From assembly GCF_900129585.1 (NCBI RefSeq), contig NZ_FQWF01000007.1:150755-214754 (forward strand): 64,000 nt of DNA, in the 5' to 3' direction. The stretch is from Flavobacterium micromati. Lineage in GTDB: Bacteria > Bacteroidota > Bacteroidia > Flavobacteriales > Flavobacteriaceae. A program made the translations under genes and the position numbers. Of this stretch, positions 1 to 6,910 are shown in pieces (the stretch's first letter is position 1; the number at the start of each line of letters is the position of its first letter). The notes under the pieces were generated by a model, which saw nothing but the letters and a program-made list of their open reading frames with translations, made no database searches and had not been told where the DNA came from.

Positions 1-818
1 ACCGCGCCTTTGGTTGGGAAGCACCAAAATTTGCACACTTACCATTGATTATGAAGCCTGTTGGTAACGGTAAATTATCTAAGCGCGATGGTGATAAAAT
101 GGGATTTCCTGTTTTTCCATTGGAATGGACAGATGCTTCTAGCATGACAAAGTCGTCGGGATACAGAGAAAAAGGATTCTTCCCAGAAGCAGTTATTAAC
201 TTCTTAGCTTTATTAGGCTGGAATGATGCCACCGAAAAAGAAATATTTTCACTAGAAGAACTAGTGGAAGCATTTGATTTGGATAGAGTACATAAATCAG
301 GCGCAAAATTTGATCCTGATAAAAACAAGTGGCTCAATCACCAATATTTGATAAAACAAGAAGACGTTACTTTGGCGAAAGCCTTCGCTCCTATTTTGGC
401 TGAAAAAAACCTCTCGACTGCGCTCGACATGACAGATGAAAAACTTACAAAAGTAGTTTCACTTATCAAAGAACGCGCTAATTTTGTTTCGGATTTTTGG
501 GATATCAGCGATTTCTTTTTTGTAGCTCCAACAGCTTATGACGAGAAAGCAAGTAAAAACTGGAAAGCAGAAACACCAGCTTTGATGCAGGAATTAATTA
601 CGGTACTTGAAAAAATAACTGATTTTACTTCGATGAATATCGAAACAATTGTCAAAGACTGGATGACAAAAAATGAAATTGGAATGGGTAAAGTAATGCA
701 ACCATTTCGTTTAAGTATAGTGGGCGCACCTAGAGGTCCTCACCTATTTGATATTGTGGAAGTTATTGGAAAACAAGAAACGATTACCAGAATTCAAAAA
801 GCGATAAATACACTTTAA
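1..818 (+). CDS. gltX: Glutamyl-tRNA synthetase, 3' part only
   Basis: This is the C-terminal part of a class I glutamyl-tRNA synthetase, which charges tRNA-Glu with glutamate in the cytoplasm. The open frame runs from base 3 without a start, so the gene begins before the window. The sequence AFGWEAPKFAHLPL followed by KPVGNGKLSKRDGD contains the KMSKS-type loop (KLSKR) that contacts ATP. The rest, about 240 residues, is the helical anticodon-binding region, with the typical NFLALLGWN and DRVHKSGAKFD segments. The end (RLSIVGAPRGPHLFDIVEVIG) is intact. A strong terminator follows directly. The N-terminal Rossmann half and HIGH motif are outside the window. Confidence 0.96.
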   Translation, partial: RAFGWEAPKFAHLPLIMKPVGNGKLSKRDGDKMGFPVFPLEWTDASSMTKSSGYREKGFFPEAVINFLALLGWNDATEKEIFSLEELVEAFDLDRVHKSGAKFDPDKNKWLNHQYLIKQEDVTLAKAFAPILAEKNLSTALDMTDEKLTKVVSLIKERANFVSDFWDISDFFFVAPTAYDEKASKNWKAETPALMQELITVLEKITDFTSMNIETIVKDWMTKNEIGMGKVMQPFRLSIVGAPRGPHLFDIVEVIGKQETITRIQKAINTL

Positions 819-824
819 TAATTG

Positions 825-852
825 AAAGTCCTGAAATATCAGGACTTTTTTT
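825..852 (+). terminator. Rho-independent terminator of gltX
   Basis: Perfect 10-bp stem (AAAGTCCTGA / TCAGGACTTT) with a 4-nt loop and a run of T, 7 bp after the gltX stop codon. Confidence 0.9.
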
Positions 853-1091
853 ATTTCCAGTCCTAAAAAAATCTTGTCAACATGGCTACAGCTTCTGCCC
901 CTATCATAAACAAGCAACAAAGTTATATACAATTAATAGTTTTTGATTAAAAAGTTACCATTACAATCGCTAATTTAAATCAATAACGATTTCCACAAAT
1001 GATATCTTTATCTTAATATTTTATAGTGTTAGAAAAAAAGCACAACTTTTATTGTAAATTGTGGGTTAATTTAAATTTAAAAATAAGCGAT

Positions 1092-2069
1092 ATGAACATT
1101 ACATTAATTATCCTCTTCGTACTAGGATTTTTTATTTTACTCTCTTCCTTTTTTACAGTGCGGCAACAAACTGCTGTTGTTGTTGAGAGATTTGGAAAAT
1201 TCTTGAGTATTAGACAATCAGGTTTGCACCTCAAAATTCCACTTATTGATCGAATTGCTGGAAGAGTAAACCTAAAAATTCAACAGTTAGACGTCATAAT
1301 CGAAACAAAAACTAAAGACAATGTTTTTGTGAAACTGAAAGTTTCTGTACAATTTATGGTGATAAGAGAAACAGTTTACGATGCTTTTTACAAATTAGAA
1401 TATCCACACGATCAAATAACCTCTTATGTATTTGATGTAGTGCGAGCCGAAGTTCCAAAACTAAAACTCGATGATGTTTTTGAAAGAAAAGATGATATTG
1501 CCATTGCTGTCAAAAGAGAATTGAATGAAGCCATGACCACCTACGGGTACACAATCATAAACACGTTAGTAACGGATATTGACCCTGATATCCAAGTGAA
1601 AAACGCGATGAATAGAATCAATGCAGCTGATAGAGAGAAAACAGTAGCTGGATTTGAAGCGGAAGCCACCCGAATTAGAATTGTTGCCAAAGCAGAAGCA
1701 GAAGCCGAAAGCAAGCGTTTGCAAGGCCAAGGTATTGCAAACCAAAGAAGAGAAATTGCCAAAGGTTTAGTAGAAAGTGTTGATGTTTTAAACAGAGTTG
1801 GAATTAACTCGCAAGAAGCATCAGCATTAATTGTTGTAACACAACATTACGATACACTTCAGGCAATTGGCGCTGACGCTAATTCTAATTTAATTTTATT
1901 GCCTAATTCACCACAAGCAGGAAGTGATATGCTAAATAACATGATTGCTTCATTCAGTGCTTCGAATCAGGTAGGTGAATTAATGAAAAAGAAAAACGGA
2001 AAAGAACGTCGAAAGAGAGAATCTGACTACGAAATACCAGAATCTCCAGAAAACCCTGATATCGAATAA
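1092..2069 (+). CDS. SPFH/band 7 membrane protein, HIR-like
   Basis: A 325-residue SPFH (stomatin/prohibitin/flotillin/HflK) family protein, expected to form membrane-anchored oligomers. Residues about 4-22 form one transmembrane helix. The SPFH domain follows from TVRQQTAVVVERFGKF, and then an Ala/Glu-rich helical stretch (AEAEAESKRLQGQGIANQRR). That stretch and the later VVTQHYDTLQAIGADANSN segment resemble the plant hypersensitive-induced-response (HIR) type of SPFH protein rather than HflK/HflC. The tail is highly basic. I chose ATG 1092 because it places the membrane helix at the N-terminus; a longer frame from GTG 1026 adds 22 residues that are not family-like. The gene appears monocistronic, with a shared terminator after it. 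Partner and function are unknown. Confidence 0.85.
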   Translation: MNITLIILFVLGFFILLSSFFTVRQQTAVVVERFGKFLSIRQSGLHLKIPLIDRIAGRVNLKIQQLDVIIETKTKDNVFVKLKVSVQFMVIRETVYDAFYKLEYPHDQITSYVFDVVRAEVPKLKLDDVFERKDDIAIAVKRELNEAMTTYGYTIINTLVTDIDPDIQVKNAMNRINAADREKTVAGFEAEATRIRIVAKAEAEAESKRLQGQGIANQRREIAKGLVESVDVLNRVGINSQEASALIVVTQHYDTLQAIGADANSNLILLPNSPQAGSDMLNNMIASFSASNQVGELMKKKNGKERRKRESDYEIPESPENPDIE

Positions 2070-2087
2070 TTACCATCAATTTAAACT

Positions 2088-2114
2088 AAAAAAGAGGCTT
2101 AACCGCCTCTTTTT
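2088..2114. terminator. Bidirectional terminator between convergent genes
   Basis: AAAAAGAGGC, 6-nt loop, GCCTCTTTTT. It has A and T tracts on both sides, so it can serve both the SPFH gene and the minus-strand operon. The stop codon of the minus-strand gene lies in the loop. Confidence 0.85.
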
Positions 2115-2371
2115 CTGTTTTTAAACCAAGTTTTTACCGCTGGGAATATTTTATTAATAACGAATGGAATTGCCGTTGAAACAATTGATCCATAAGGAAT
2201 TGCCGAACTGTACTTGCTTATTAAATCAGTAACAATATTTTGTGGAACTAGATTGTCTTTCGTTTTTTTAACGCCAAAGATTAATTTTTCATAACTAATC
2301 TCTTTTTCAATTTTCAACATTTCAAGATCTCTGTCAATTTGGCTATACGAAGTATATATTCTATTTGTCAT
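2099..2371 (-). CDS. Small conserved protein, probably DUF6327
   Basis: A 90-residue protein, last in a three-gene minus-strand operon (YtxH-like, holin-like, this gene), only 3 bp after the holin-like gene. The N-terminal half is charged (YTSYSQIDRDLEMLKIEKEI). The second half has one weakly hydrophobic segment (SSAIPYGSIVSTAIPFVINK) and a basic tail. I recall this arrangement as common in Flavobacteriia, where the last gene is labelled DUF6327; that label is from memory. It probably associates with the membrane alongside the two upstream products. The function is not known. Confidence 0.75.
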   Translation of the reverse strand: MTNRIYTSYSQIDRDLEMLKIEKEISYEKLIFGVKKTKDNLVPQNIVTDLISKYSSAIPYGSIVSTAIPFVINKIFPAVKTWFKNRKRGG

Positions 2372-2374
2372 ATC

Positions 2375-2725
2375 TTAATCATTAAAAAATATTTCTGAAA
2401 ACTTCTTTAGTATTGGACCTTCCACGATTTTATCTTTTAATAAAATTAAAATTCCTGTTACAATAAGATAAAATCCGCCTACTGCTAAAAATCCTAAAGG
2501 ATAACTTCTAAAAGCTGTACCGATTGCCAAAGCACCCGCTACAGAACAAAAAAGTAGGACCATCGCACAACTAAATAAAATCAATGAATATTTGACTATC
2601 ATAGTTGTTGATTTCATCGCAACTTTGAATCCACGTAATTTATAATACGCTGCTGAACTTTCTACATAAGACTTAAGGTGTTCTTGAATATTTTCAGTGT
2701 TTTCTTTTAATTCTTCAAAAGCCAT
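2375..2725 (-). CDS. Phage holin family (DUF1469-like) membrane protein
   Basis: A 116-residue protein with an N-terminal amphipathic helix (EELKENTENIQEHLKSYVES), two membrane helices (about residues 45-70 and 76-97) and a short C-terminal helix. This is the layout of the DUF1469/holin-X family, found as stress-related inner-membrane proteins in many bacteria. The holin name does not imply phage origin here. It lies between the YtxH-like gene and a small DUF gene on the same strand, so the three are probably co-transcribed. Confidence 0.8.
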   Translation of the reverse strand: MAFEELKENTENIQEHLKSYVESSAAYYKLRGFKVAMKSTTMIVKYSLILFSCAMVLLFCSVAGALAIGTAFRSYPLGFLAVGGFYLIVTGILILLKDKIVEGPILKKFSEIFFND

Positions 2726-2764
2726 AGATTTATTTTTAAAAATATCTTTTAGTAATTATCAATA

Positions 2765-3094
2765 TTATTTTTGGTGTTGTGCGTTTTGCTTTTTCAAGTT
2801 AGCTAGTTTTTCTTCTAAGAACGAAATGACATCTTCAGTCTTGTAACTTGCATTTGAGACCATATCTTTGTAAGATTCTTCTAGGTCAACTGCGGTAGTT
2901 ATTAATTTATCACCCAGTTGAGATAATATAGAATCAAACTTATGATTCAAATCGTTTTTTCCATCGGCAAAACCATCTTTGACATCTTTTCTAGTTTTTG
3001 AGCCTTTATCTGGTGCATATAAAATTCCCAACCCTGCTCCAATTGCAATTCCTGCCAAAACGGCTAATAAAGTATTTCCAGTATTATTCGACAT
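2765..3094 (-). CDS. YtxH domain protein
   Basis: A 109-residue protein starting with a glycine-rich membrane helix (TLLAVLAGIAIGAGLGILYAPDKGSKTRK). This is the hallmark of YtxH/gas-vesicle-like general stress proteins. A long amphipathic coiled-coil tail follows. It is the first gene of the minus-strand trio, 39 bp ahead of the holin-like gene. In other bacteria the family is induced by envelope or osmotic stress; I infer a similar role here. No promoter was identified with confidence. Confidence 0.85.
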   Translation of the reverse strand: MSNNTGNTLLAVLAGIAIGAGLGILYAPDKGSKTRKDVKDGFADGKNDLNHKFDSILSQLGDKLITTAVDLEESYKDMVSNASYKTEDVISFLEEKLANLKKQNAQHQK

Positions 3095-3397
3095 AATTTT
3101 ATAATTTTAAGTTGATTTAATAAATCTACAACATTATTAACAATCTAGAGTTAACAACTCGTTAAAGTCCAAAACATCGCGATTAAAATTGTTTTAAAGC
3201 ACGTATTTTAACGTAAATTTAGCTTTAATGAAAGAGGATGGAAATATTAAAATGACGTCTTAATTCTGTCTATTTAACGTCGATTACCATAGAAATTATA
3301 TATTAAAATACCGCATTTTATAGATAATTACAATAATAAGAAAAGCCCTCTAAAGAGAGAGCTTATCATTAGTAAAAACAATAGTTCAAATCTTAAC
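3095..3397. other. Intergenic, 303 bp
   Basis: AT-rich spacer between ytxH and glnS, both on the minus strand. It holds the glnS terminator near its right end and presumably the ytxH promoter. No small ORF or repeat was seen. Confidence 0.6.
3341..3364 (-). terminator. Terminator of glnS
   Basis: AAGCCCTCT / AGAGAGCTT hairpin with a 4-nt loop (one mismatch). On the minus strand it is followed by a T-rich tract, 34 bp after the glnS stop. Confidence 0.7.
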
Positions 3398-5500
3398 TTA
3401 AATTTTAAGATCATTTAATAATTTATAAACCTTTTCATTTTTTTCATTCATTTTTAATTCTGTTAGCTGCGTTTTAAAAAGAGCAAAATTATCCACATCA
3501 TTTTGCAAATTTTCAATCGTTAACAGCCGTACTGCGGCTAACTGACTTTTTAACGACATCGAATATAATTTAGTTAATGAATCCTCGTCAATGTCATTTA
3601 CAGTAATTTTATCTGAATGAAGTATTATCAAATTAGAAAATAATAAAGCATTATTGTCATTCTTTATGTTTTTAACTATCGTTTGCGTTAACAAACTATA
3701 ATTATCAATACTTTTTATGTTTCCAATAATTGTGTTTAAAATTGAAACGACATTATCTTCATCCTTTTCCTTTACATATTTATTGATTTCTTTTTGGGTA
3801 TTCATCAACAAATTTTCTTCCTTTTTACCTTTTTCTTCCCAAGCATCTTTTAATCCAACAGTTTTATTGAACACAATTTTTTCTGAAGAAGAATCAAAAT
3901 CTACATTAAAGTAACCCAAACGTTGAAATTGAAATTTTTCTCCTGCTTGGACATTAGCCAAACTTGGTTCTACAAATCCTTTAATAATTTCTAAAGAATC
4001 AGGATTTACAAAATCTAAAAAACTTTTCTCTTTATGACTATCTGGCGCTTCATCACTAAATAAACGATCATAAAGTCGAACTTCCACTTCCAGCGCATGT
4101 TGAACACAAACCCAGTGCAAGGTTCCAGCTACTTTACGTTGGCTGGCATCACTCCCACTCCCACTTTTGCTATCTACGTCATACGTTACATGTATTTCAC
4201 TAATATTTCCAGCAGCATCTTTTACAACACTTTCCCCTTTAATAATGTAAGCATTTTTTAATCGGACTTCACGACCTATACTTAATCGAAAAAATTTTGA
4301 CGGAGCTTCTTCTAAAAAGTCTTCCCTTTCAATATATAATTCTTTTGAAAAAGGAACTTTTCTAAAGCCTGCACTAAAATCTTCTTGATTGTTTTCAGCT
4401 TCTAACCATTCTTCTGTATCTTCTGGATAATTAGTAATAATTAATTTAACTGGATCTAAAACCGCCATAACTCTTGGAGCAGTTTTATTTAAATCTTCAC
4501 GCAAACAAAATTCTAAAAGCGAATAATCAATTACATTTTCTCTTTTGGCAACACCAATAATATCACAGAATTTCCGAATAGATGCCGCAGTGTAGCCTCT
4601 TCTTCTTAGTCCAGAAATCGTAGGCATTCTTGGATCGTCCCATCCATTTACGATATTTTCTTGCACTAATTGTAACAGTTTTCGCTTGCTCATTACAGTG
4701 TAATTAAGGTTCAAACGAGCAAATTCATATTGATGCGGTCTAACCTTATCGTGATCGTAAATTTGGTCTAAAAACCAATTGTATAATTCGCGGTGCATAA
4801 CAAACTCTAACGTACAGATCGAGTGCGAAATTTGCTCTACATAATCACTCTCGCCATGCGCGTAATCATACATAGGATATATATTCCAGTCGTTCCCCGT
4901 TCTATGATGATGACGGTGTAATATTCGGTACATTAGCGGATCACGCATCAACATATTAGTCGATTTCATGTCAATTTTAGCTCGCAAAACATGACTACCT
5001 TCCGGATAATCGCCATTTTTCATTGCGTCAAACAGCTTTAAATTCTCTTCTACAGATCGATTTCTATAAGGACCATCAACTCCCGGTTGTGTTGGTGAAC
5101 CTTTTTGAATTGCTATATCTTCAGAAGATTGACTGTCAACATACGCTTTACTATTTTTTATCATCGCAACCGCCCAATCGTACAATTGTTGAAAATAATC
5201 AGACGAATACAATTCCTCGTTCCACTTAAATCCCAACCATCTCAAATCCTCCTTAATTGCATCTACATATTCTTGTTCCTCTTTGGCTGGATTTGTATCA
5301 TCAAAACGAAGATTCACTGGAGCATTGTATTTAAGACCCAAACCAAAATTTAAGCAAATAGACTTAGCATGACCTATGTGTAAATAACCATTTGGTTCTG
5401 GCGGAAATCGAAAACGCAATTTATCCTTTGGAAAACCATTAGTTAAACTTTCCTCAATGATTTGTTCGATAAAATGAAGGGATTTTTCTTCGGTTGACAT
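3398..5500 (-). CDS. glnS: Glutaminyl-tRNA synthetase with C-terminal extension
   Basis: A 700-residue class I aminoacyl-tRNA synthetase that charges tRNA-Gln. The HIGH motif (NGYLHIGHAKS) is at residues 38-47 and the KMSKS loop appears as MSKRK at about 270-274. The GlnRS signatures KSTNMLMRDP and the anticodon beta-barrel up to VFNKTVGLKDAW (about residue 560) are complete. About 135 extra helical, charged residues follow that are absent from the 550-residue E. coli type. In position this resembles GlnRS-YqeY fusions, but I cannot see clear YqeY motifs. The ATG at 5500 was chosen because the -7 box at 5519-5526 would place transcription initiation downstream of the longer start at 5539. Confidence 0.95.
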   Translation of the reverse strand: MSTEEKSLHFIEQIIEESLTNGFPKDKLRFRFPPEPNGYLHIGHAKSICLNFGLGLKYNAPVNLRFDDTNPAKEEQEYVDAIKEDLRWLGFKWNEELYSSDYFQQLYDWAVAMIKNSKAYVDSQSSEDIAIQKGSPTQPGVDGPYRNRSVEENLKLFDAMKNGDYPEGSHVLRAKIDMKSTNMLMRDPLMYRILHRHHHRTGNDWNIYPMYDYAHGESDYVEQISHSICTLEFVMHRELYNWFLDQIYDHDKVRPHQYEFARLNLNYTVMSKRKLLQLVQENIVNGWDDPRMPTISGLRRRGYTAASIRKFCDIIGVAKRENVIDYSLLEFCLREDLNKTAPRVMAVLDPVKLIITNYPEDTEEWLEAENNQEDFSAGFRKVPFSKELYIEREDFLEEAPSKFFRLSIGREVRLKNAYIIKGESVVKDAAGNISEIHVTYDVDSKSGSGSDASQRKVAGTLHWVCVQHALEVEVRLYDRLFSDEAPDSHKEKSFLDFVNPDSLEIIKGFVEPSLANVQAGEKFQFQRLGYFNVDFDSSSEKIVFNKTVGLKDAWEEKGKKEENLLMNTQKEINKYVKEKDEDNVVSILNTIIGNIKSIDNYSLLTQTIVKNIKNDNNALLFSNLIILHSDKITVNDIDEDSLTKLYSMSLKSQLAAVRLLTIENLQNDVDNFALFKTQLTELKMNEKNEKVYKLLNDLKI

Positions 5501-5518
5501 AATTTTTATTAATTTTAG

Positions 5519-5526
5519 CAAAGATA
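5519..5526 (-). promoter_or_regulatory. -7 promoter box of glnS
   Basis: TATCTTTG on the minus strand matches the Bacteroidota TAnnTTTG box, about 19 bp before the glnS ATG. It supports that start. Confidence 0.65.
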
Positions 5527-5551
5527 AAAAATAGAACATAGAAAATAGAAA

Positions 5552-5911
5552 ATGGGAATTATAAAGCTAAAAAATATTAGAACTTACTCGTATCACGGTT
5601 GTCTAATCGAAGAAGGAAAAATTGGCTCTGACTATATTGTAAACTTAGAGGTTAAAACTGACTTAAGAAAATCAAGTATTTCAGATAGTTTAAAAGACAC
5701 TGTAGATTATGTACTTCTAAATCAAATTGTAGTGGATGAAATGGCTATTCGCGCTGATTTGTTAGAGCATGTAGCACATCGAATTCTCACAAGAATTTTT
5801 GATGAAATCCCTGAAATATCAAGAATCATTGTTGGAGTTTCAAAGCTAAACCCTCCTATAGGCGGTGATGTTGAAGCAGTTACTATTGAAATGGAAGAGT
5901 ACAGGAGTTAA
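5552..5911 (+). CDS. folB: Dihydroneopterin aldolase
   Basis: A 119-residue FolB that converts 7,8-dihydroneopterin to 6-hydroxymethyl-dihydropterin and glycolaldehyde in folate synthesis. The start (IKLKNIRTYSYHGCLIEEGKIGSDY) has the family H-G-x(4)-E region and the end has the Lys region (VGVSKLNPPIGGDVEAVTIEM). The length matches the family. It is divergent from glnS with about 50 bp between starts, so promoters overlap. No other folate gene is adjacent. Confidence 0.93.
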   Translation: MGIIKLKNIRTYSYHGCLIEEGKIGSDYIVNLEVKTDLRKSSISDSLKDTVDYVLLNQIVVDEMAIRADLLEHVAHRILTRIFDEIPEISRIIVGVSKLNPPIGGDVEAVTIEMEEYRS

Positions 5912-6059
5912 AGCCACCTGTCCTCCGAACGGGGACTAAAGATAACAAAAATGAAACTTTATAATAATACATATCCTTCGTTTTTAAATACTTATAATGA
6001 GCTAATACTATTTTTAGAATTTTAAAATTTTAAAATTTTTTAAACTTAAAATTATTAAG

Positions 6060-6067
6060 TACATTTG
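6060..6067 (+). promoter_or_regulatory. -7 promoter box of tRNA-Cys
   Basis: TACATTTG, a TAnnTTTG match, ends 17 bp before the mature tRNA 5' end. Confidence 0.6.
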
Positions 6068-6084
6068 CAGACCAATAAATAATT

Positions 6085-6158
6085 GGCGTCGTGGCCGAGC
6101 GGCTAGGCTGGGCTCTGCAAAAGCTCCTACTCCGGTTCGAATCCGGACGATGCCTCCA
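6085..6158 (+). tRNA. tRNA-Cys (anticodon GCA)
   Basis: The acceptor stem GGCGTCG pairs with CGATGCC (one G-U), the D-stem is GCC/GGC, the anticodon arm GGGCT-CTGCAAA-AGCTC carries GCA at 6117-6119, and the T-arm is TCCGG-TTCGAAT-CCGGA. The discriminator is U (6155), as expected for tRNA-Cys, and CCA is encoded at 6156-6158. The tRNA is followed at once by a hairpin terminator. Its 3' part is the first copy of the tandem array that follows. Confidence 0.95.
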
Positions 6159-6910
6159 AGAGATACAGAAATGTATCTCTTTTTTTATGTCTAATTTTTA
6201 AAAAAATTAATTAAAGATAGTATTCGAATCCAGACGATGCCTCCAAGAGATACAGAAATGTATCTCTTTTTTTATGTCTAATTTTTAAAAAAATTAATTA
6301 AAGATAGTGTTCGAATCCGGACGATGCCTCCAAGAGATACAGAAATGTATCTCTTTTTTTATGTCTAATTTTTAAAAAAATTAATTAAAGATAGTGTTCG
6401 AATCCAGACGATGCCTCCAAGAGATACAGAAATGTATCTCTTTTTTTATGTCTAATTTTTAAGAAAAATTAATTAAAGATAGTGTTCGAATCCAGACGAT
6501 GCCTCCAAGAGATACAGAAATGTATCTCTTTTTTTTATGTCTAATTTTTTAAAAAAATTAATTAAAGATAGTGTTCGAATCCAGACGATGCCTCCAAGAG
6601 ATACAGAAATGTATCTCTTTTTTTTATGTCTAATTTTTTAAGAAAAATTAATTAAAGATAGTGTTCGAATCCAGACGATGCTTCCAAGAGATACAGAAAT
6701 GTATCGCTTTTTTTATGTCTAATTTTTTAAAAAAATTAATTAAAGATAGTGTTCGAATCCAGACGATGCCTCTAAAGAGCTACAGAGATGTATCTCTTTT
6801 TTTTATGTCTAATTTTTAAGAAAAATTAATTAAAAATAGTGTTCGAATCCAGACGATGCCTCTAAAGAGATACAGAAATGTATCTCTTTTTTTTATGTCT
6901 AATTTTTAAG
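6136..6910 (+). repeat. Nine-copy tandem array of tRNA-Cys 3' end plus terminator
   Basis: Nine direct copies of an 87-90 bp unit begin at 6136 (inside the real tRNA), 6223, 6310, 6397, 6485, 6574, 6664, 6752 and 6842. Each unit contains the last ~23 bases of tRNA-Cys from the T-loop to CCA, the same 9-bp hairpin with T tract, and an AT-rich linker. Most downstream copies have one change in the T-stem (CCGG to CCAG), and the last two copies alter the CCA region (CCTCTAAAG). None of the extra copies has an acceptor 5' side, D-arm or anticodon, so they cannot make a tRNA. The copies are nearly identical, which suggests recent slippage-type amplification. Confidence 0.95.
6159..6186 (+). terminator. 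Terminator of tRNA-Cys
   Basis: Perfect 9-bp stem AGAGATACA / TGTATCTCT with a 4-nt loop and a T tract, starting at the base after the encoded CCA. It is repeated in each downstream array unit. Confidence 0.9.

Noticed and set aside
1026..1091. Longer start for the SPFH protein at GTG 1026
   Set aside because: It adds 22 polar residues before the membrane helix, unlike family members; ATG 1092 is better placed.
2375..2725. Prophage remnant because of the holin-like gene
   Set aside because: The family is a common chromosomal stress membrane protein and no other phage gene is near.
3398..3820. Firm YqeY domain call for the glnS tail
   Set aside because: The position fits, but I could not recognise YqeY sequence motifs, so it is only listed as an open question.
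6136..6910. CRISPR array
   Set aside because: Regular 87-90 bp repeats, but the whole unit is conserved and there are no variable spacers or cas genes; each unit is a tRNA end plus terminator.
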